From UBA9676 sp035532275 (GTDB lineage Bacteria > Actinomycetota > Actinomycetes > Streptosporangiales > Streptosporangiaceae), in assembly GCA_035532275.1 (NCBI GenBank), contig DATKRG010000233.1, positions 1-9,073 of the forward strand: a DNA stretch of 9,073 nt, in the 5' to 3' direction. The first letter of the stretch is position 1. Each line of letters begins with the position of its first letter. Below are positions 5,820 to 9,073 of this stretch, in pieces. Below the pieces are notes generated by a model that ran no database searches, was not told the origin of the DNA, and saw only the letters and a list, made by a program, of their open reading frames with translations. Made by a program: the position numbers and the translations under genes.

Positions 5820-6983
5820 ATGTTCTGTGACCTGACAGACGAGCAGCTCGCGCTCCGCGAGGAGCTGCGGGCCTATTTCTCCGGTCTGCTGTCGCCCGGC
5901 GAGCGGGCCGCCATGCTCACCGAGCGGCATGGCAGCGTCTACCGCGACGTGGTGCGCCGGATGGGCCGCGACGGGTGGCTGGGGGTGGGCTGGCCGGCCG
6001 AGTACGGCGGGCGCGGGCTGGGCCAGGTGGAGCAGCAAATCTTCGTCAGCGAGGCAGCGCGGGCGGACGTGCCGCTGCCCGCTGTCACCCTGCAGACCGT
6101 CGGCCCGACCCTGCAGGCCCACGGCACCACCGGGCAGAAGCAGCTCTTCCTGCCGAAGATCCTGGCCGGCGAGGTGCATTTCGCCATCGGCTACACCGAG
6201 CCGGAGGCGGGCACTGACCTGGCGTCACTGCGTACCCGGGCGGTCCGGGACGGGGACACCTATGTCGTGAACGGGGAGAAGATCTTCACCACCGGCGCGC
6301 ATGACGCCGACTACATCTGGCTGGCCTGCCGCACCGACCCGGACGCCCCCCGGCACAAGGGCATCTCCATCCTCATCGTCGACACCAGCGACCCCGGGTT
6401 CTCCTGGACCCCGATCATCACCCACGACGGCGCGCATCACGTCAACGCCACCTACTACTCCGATGTGCGGGTCCCGGTCTCGATGCGGGTGGGGGAGGAG
6501 AACGCCGGCTGGCGGCTGGTGACGACCCAGCTCAACCACGAGCGGGTGATGCTGGGCCCGGCGGGCCGGATCGCCGCCCTGTATGAGCGGGTGCTGGAGT
6601 GGGCTTCGCGCCGGTCAGGCCCGGACGGCCAGCCGCTGCTGGCCCAGCCCGATGTGCAGCGGGCGCTGGGCCGGGCCTACGCCGCCCTGCGGATCAACGA
6701 GCTGCTCAACTGGCAGGTCGCGGTCGCGCCCACCGTCGACATCGCCGACGCGTCCGTCACCAAGGTGTACGCCTCCGAGCAGCTCCAGCGGCTCGGGCAG
6801 GAGCTGGAAGAGGTCGTCGGGCGTCACGGCGACCCGGCCGACCAGGACACGGCCGAGCTGTCCCACTGGCTGGACATCCAGGCAAAACGCAACACGGTGC
6901 TGACCTTCGGGGGCGGGGTCAACGAGATCCAGCGTGAGCTGATCGCAACGGCCGGGCTCGGGCTGCCGCGAGTTCCCCGGTGA
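5820..6983 (+). CDS. chsE2: Steroid acyl-CoA dehydrogenase catalytic subunit ChsE2 (FadE29)
   Basis: This 387-residue protein has the same length as recalled FadE29 (Rv3543c) and very similar sequence throughout: RRMGRDGWLGVGWPAEYGG, VEQQIFVSEAARADVPLPAV, IGYTEPEAGTDLASLRTRA, FTTGAHDADYIWLACRTDP and FGGGVNEIQRELIA. Glu241 in LNHERVMLGP falls exactly at the catalytic base position reported for M. tuberculosis ChsE2. The R-x-Q-F-G motif of ordinary acyl-CoA dehydrogenases is missing and is supplied by ChsE1. The complex introduces the 17(20) double bond into the C22 steroid-CoA, giving the substrate of ChsH1-ChsH2. ATG 5820 follows the chsE1 stop by 9 bases, with AGGGG upstream. No oddity was seen; this is among the surest calls in the window. 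Confidence 0.95.
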   Translation: MFCDLTDEQLALREELRAYFSGLLSPGERAAMLTERHGSVYRDVVRRMGRDGWLGVGWPAEYGGRGLGQVEQQIFVSEAARADVPLPAVTLQTVGPTLQAHGTTGQKQLFLPKILAGEVHFAIGYTEPEAGTDLASLRTRAVRDGDTYVVNGEKIFTTGAHDADYIWLACRTDPDAPRHKGISILIVDTSDPGFSWTPIITHDGAHHVNATYYSDVRVPVSMRVGEENAGWRLVTTQLNHERVMLGPAGRIAALYERVLEWASRRSGPDGQPLLAQPDVQRALGRAYAALRINELLNWQVAVAPTVDIADASVTKVYASEQLQRLGQELEEVVGRHGDPADQDTAELSHWLDIQAKRNTVLTFGGGVNEIQRELIATAGLGLPRVPR

Positions 6984-7026
6984 GCGCGGTGAGCCCGGTG
7001 GGTCCCGCCGGACGGAGGGAGGCCAG

Positions 7027-7959
7027 GTGACCGCTGGCGACGCGGGGGCGGTGATCAGGGCGGCCGCTGACCGGATCGCGGCCCTGGGCGAGAGCAGCCC
7101 GCGGCCTGCGCCGGACGCGGTCAACCTGCCCATGATCCGGCACTGGGTGCAGGCGATGGGTGATACCAACCGGGTCTACACCGACGCCGCCGCTGCCGCC
7201 CGGTCGGTGCACGGTGGCCTGGTCGCGCCACCGGCGATGGCGCAGGTGTGGACGATGCGCGGCCTCGCCCCCGCTGTCGGCGACGACCCGCTGGGCATGA
7301 TGTCGGCGGTACTCGACGAAGCCGGGTTCACCTCCGTGGTCGCCACCAACAGCGAGCAGGAGTACCACCGCTACCTGCGCCACGGTGAGCACCTCACGGT
7401 GCGGTCCAGCCTGGAGGACGTGGCCGGCCCGAAACGGACCGCGCTCGGCGAGGGCTGGTTCGTCACCACCCGGAGCACCTGGTACGTGGGCACCGAGGCG
7501 GTCGCGTCGATGCGGTTCCGCATCCTGAAGTTCCGGCCCGCCGCGCCGCCGGAGCCCGCCGCCGATGTGCTGCGGCCGGTGGTGTCGCGTGACACCGCGT
7601 TCTTCTGGGAGGGCACAGCCCGGCACGAGCTGCGGATCCAGCGCTGTGGCGGGTGCGGCGTGCTCCGCCACCCGCCGGGCCCGATGTGCCCGGCGTGCGG
7701 CGCCGCCAAGCCCGAGTACGTCGCCGCCGCCGGGACCGGGGAGGTCTACAGCTACGTGGTGCACCACCACCCGCCGGTGCCTGGCCGGCAGCTCCCGATC
7801 GTCATCGCGCTCGTCCAGCTCACCGAGGGCGTCCGGATGGTGGGGGAGCTGACCGGCACGGAGCCGGAGAACGTACGGATCGGCCTGCCGGTCCGCGTCG
7901 CCTTCGACGATGTGGACGCGGACCTGACGCTGCCTGCCTGGCGGGAGGACCAGCGATGA
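7027..7959 (+). CDS. chsH2: Steroid enoyl-CoA hydratase subunit ChsH2 (MaoC-DUF35 fusion)
   Basis: This 310-residue protein (Rv3542c has about 311) joins an N-terminal MaoC-like hotdog domain (about residues 15-165, from NLPMIRHWVQAMGD onward) to a C-terminal DUF35 unit: a zinc ribbon C207-x2-C210-x10-C221-x2-C224, then an OB fold (GEVYSYVVHHHPP onward). In the MaoC domain the catalytic D-x4-H motif is altered to D46-x4-Y51, so the hydratase His must come from ChsH1. The ChsH1-ChsH2 heterotetramer hydrates 3-oxo-4,17-pregnadiene-20-carboxyl-CoA, and the DUF35 domain holds the aldolase Ltp2, passing the unstable product on. GTG 7027 follows the purine-rich GGAGGGAGG (7014-7022). The 43-base gap after chsE2 is the largest in the operon, and no promoter or operator was seen in it. 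The stop overlaps the chsH1 start by four bases (ATGA). Confidence 0.93.
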   Translation: MTAGDAGAVIRAAADRIAALGESSPRPAPDAVNLPMIRHWVQAMGDTNRVYTDAAAAARSVHGGLVAPPAMAQVWTMRGLAPAVGDDPLGMMSAVLDEAGFTSVVATNSEQEYHRYLRHGEHLTVRSSLEDVAGPKRTALGEGWFVTTRSTWYVGTEAVASMRFRILKFRPAAPPEPAADVLRPVVSRDTAFFWEGTARHELRIQRCGGCGVLRHPPGPMCPACGAAKPEYVAAAGTGEVYSYVVHHHPPVPGRQLPIVIALVQLTEGVRMVGELTGTEPENVRIGLPVRVAFDDVDADLTLPAWREDQR

Positions 7960-8408
7960 TCAGCGAGCCTGCCGCCACCGGTGCGGCCGACAGGCACGGG
8001 CCCAGTCCCGGCACTGGCGCCGTCCTGCCGGAGCTGGTGATCGACGTCACCCCCACGTTCGTGATCGCCGGCGCGATCGCGACCCGGGATTTCCAGGATG
8101 TCCACCACGACCGGGACCGGGCGGTCGAGCGGGGCGGGAAGGACATCTTCGTCAACATCTTGACCACAACCGGCCTGGTGCAGCGGTATGTCACCGACTG
8201 GGCGGGCCCGCAGGCGCTGGTGCGCCAGATCGCCATCCGCCTCGGCGCACCGTGCTATGCCGGTGACAGGCTCACCTTCTCCGGGCGGGTGGTGGAGGAC
8301 GCCGGCGCCGAATGCGTGGTGGAGGTCACCGGCCGGTGCAGTCTCGGCGACCACGTCACCGGCACGGTCCGCATCGGGCGGGGCGAGCCGGCCGGGAGCG
8401 CGCCGTGA
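7956..8408 (+). CDS. chsH1: Steroid enoyl-CoA hydratase subunit ChsH1 (MaoC-like)
   Basis: This 150-residue single hotdog-domain MaoC-like protein has the hydratase motif D45-x4-H50 in ATRDFQDVHHDRDRA, followed by KDIFVNILTTTGLVQRYVTD, almost identical to recalled ChsH1 (Rv3541c, about 129 residues). It pairs with the MaoC domain of ChsH2 and should supply the catalytic Asp/His for adding water to the 17(20) double bond. The match to Rv3541c begins at GAVLPEL; the roughly 20 residues before it (Ala/Pro/Gly-rich) are extra. ATG 7956 is kept because it overlaps the chsH2 stop as ATGA and has GGGAGG 8 bases upstream; the next in-frame GTG would cut into the conserved region. The stop overlaps the ltp2 start as GTGA. 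Confidence 0.94.
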   Translation: MISEPAATGAADRHGPSPGTGAVLPELVIDVTPTFVIAGAIATRDFQDVHHDRDRAVERGGKDIFVNILTTTGLVQRYVTDWAGPQALVRQIAIRLGAPCYAGDRLTFSGRVVEDAGAECVVEVTGRCSLGDHVTGTVRIGRGEPAGSAP

Positions 8409-9073
8409 TCCCCGGATCGGCGGCGATCGCTGGCATCGGCGCCACCGAGTTCTCCAAGGACTCGGGCCGCAGCGAGCTGCGGCTGGCCGCCGAGGCCGCG
8501 CTGGCCGCGCTGGCCGACGCCGGGCTGAGCCCGTCCGACGTGGACGGGCTCGTGACGTTCACCATGGACAGCACCGCCGAGATCGCGCTCGCCCGCGAGC
8601 TCGGCATCGGCGAGCTGCGGTTCTTCAGCCATGTGGGCTACGGGGGCGGCGCGGCCTGCGCGATCGTGCAGCAGGCGGCCATGGCGGTCGCCACCGGGAT
8701 CGCGCAGGTGGTGGTCTGCTACCGCGCGCTGAACGAACGTTCTGGCCACCGCTTCGGCCAGGTGTCGCGGGCCGCGGCGTCGGCGCCGACCTCGGCCGGG
8801 GTGGACAACAGCTGGCACTATCCGATGGGCCTGTCCACACCCGCCGCGACCGTGGCGATGATCGCCCGGCGCTACATGCACGACTACGGCGCGACCAGCG
8901 AGGACTTCGGCGCCGTCACGGTGGCGGACCGCAAGCACGCCGCGGTCAACCCGCACGCCTGGTTCTACCAGCGGCCGGTGACCCTCGCCGAGCACCAGGC
9001 GTCCCGCTGGATCACCGAGCCGCTGCGGCTGCTGGACTGCTGCCAGGAGAGCGACGGCGCCGTCGCCGTCGTC
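8405..9073 (+). CDS. ltp2: Steroid side-chain aldolase Ltp2 (thiolase-like), 3'-truncated
   Basis: The frame is open to the window end, giving 223 residues of an expected 386 or so. The sequence follows recalled Ltp2 (Rv3540c) closely: AIAGIGATEFSKDSGRSELR, LSPSDVDGLVTFTMD, FGQVSRAAA, YPMGLSTPAATVAMIARRYM, and EPLRLLDCCQESDGAVAVV at the cut. It has the thiolase/SCP-x fold; the region around Cys85 reads GYGGGAAC rather than the usual thiolase nucleophile loop, in line with its retro-aldolase activity. It cleaves the hydrated 17-hydroxy CoA ester to propionyl-CoA and a C19 17-ketosteroid while bound to the ChsH2 DUF35 domain. The tyrosines reported as catalytic lie beyond the window. GTG 8405 overlaps the chsH1 stop by four bases, with GGGAG 6 bases upstream. 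Confidence 0.94.
   Translation, partial: MIPGSAAIAGIGATEFSKDSGRSELRLAAEAALAALADAGLSPSDVDGLVTFTMDSTAEIALARELGIGELRFFSHVGYGGGAACAIVQQAAMAVATGIAQVVVCYRALNERSGHRFGQVSRAAASAPTSAGVDNSWHYPMGLSTPAATVAMIARRYMHDYGATSEDFGAVTVADRKHAAVNPHAWFYQRPVTLAEHQASRWITEPLRLLDCCQESDGAVAVV

Noticed and set aside
4620..6179. Long minus-strand open frame opposite chsE1/chsE2 (519 codons)
   Set aside because: Same composition artefact: it spans two well-supported plus-strand genes and shows no recognisable motif.
6984..7026. The 43-base gap between chsE2 and chsH2, considered as an internal promoter or operator
   Set aside because: It holds only a ribosome site (GGAGGGAGG); no AACnnGTT core or -10/-35 pair is visible.
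8734..8744. AACGAACGTTC in ltp2, considered as a KstR site
   Set aside because: The AAC and GTT half-sites do not have the required two-base spacing, and the sequence lies within a conserved coding stretch (LNERSG).

Overview
The window looks like chromosomal DNA of a high-GC actinobacterium: GC is roughly 70% by eye, GTG starts are common, genes are tightly packed, and the gene families are typical of steroid-degrading Actinobacteria (mycobacteria, rhodococci, Thermomonospora and relatives). The genus cannot be fixed from the sequence. All comparisons with Mycobacterium tuberculosis are from recalled sequences and were not computed.

Left part (1-1426): the 3' end of a DUF3068 membrane protein gene (plus strand) converges on a class I SAM-dependent methyltransferase gene (minus strand). 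These resemble Rv0227c and Rv0224c, which lie near each other in M. tuberculosis, so this looks like a conserved cell-envelope neighbourhood.

Centre (1427-2380): kstR, the TetR-family repressor of steroid catabolism, lies on the minus strand. Perfect matches to the recalled KstR operator core TnnAACnnGTTnnA lie just upstream of the methyltransferase (1444-1457) and in the divergent region ahead of the catabolic operon (2336-2349). A degenerate copy lies at the start of kstR (2111-2124). The operator ahead of the methyltransferase overlaps the predicted start point of a good sigma70-like promoter.

Right part (2381-9073): six plus-strand genes form one compact operon: a fused double acyl-CoA dehydrogenase (FadE34/ChsE3 type), chsE1 (fadE28), chsE2 (fadE29), chsH2, chsH1 and ltp2, the last cut by the window end. 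Together they shorten the steroid side chain. FadE34 acts on an earlier (C24) CoA thioester. ChsE1-ChsE2 dehydrogenates the last C22 (propanoyl) side-chain CoA ester. ChsH1-ChsH2 hydrates the double bond. Ltp2, held on the DUF35 domain of ChsH2, removes the remaining chain as propionyl-CoA by a retro-aldol reaction. In M. tuberculosis kstR/fadE34 and the igr genes (cyp125-fadE28-fadE29-chsH2-chsH1-ltp2) are separate loci. Here they are joined, with fadE34 in the first position and no cytochrome P450 gene in the window.

No RNA genes, CRISPR arrays, insertion sequences or phage genes were seen. The known system is well supported. The less expected points are the steroid-type operator on the envelope methyltransferase, the merged operon, and G-rich low-complexity insertions in FadE34.
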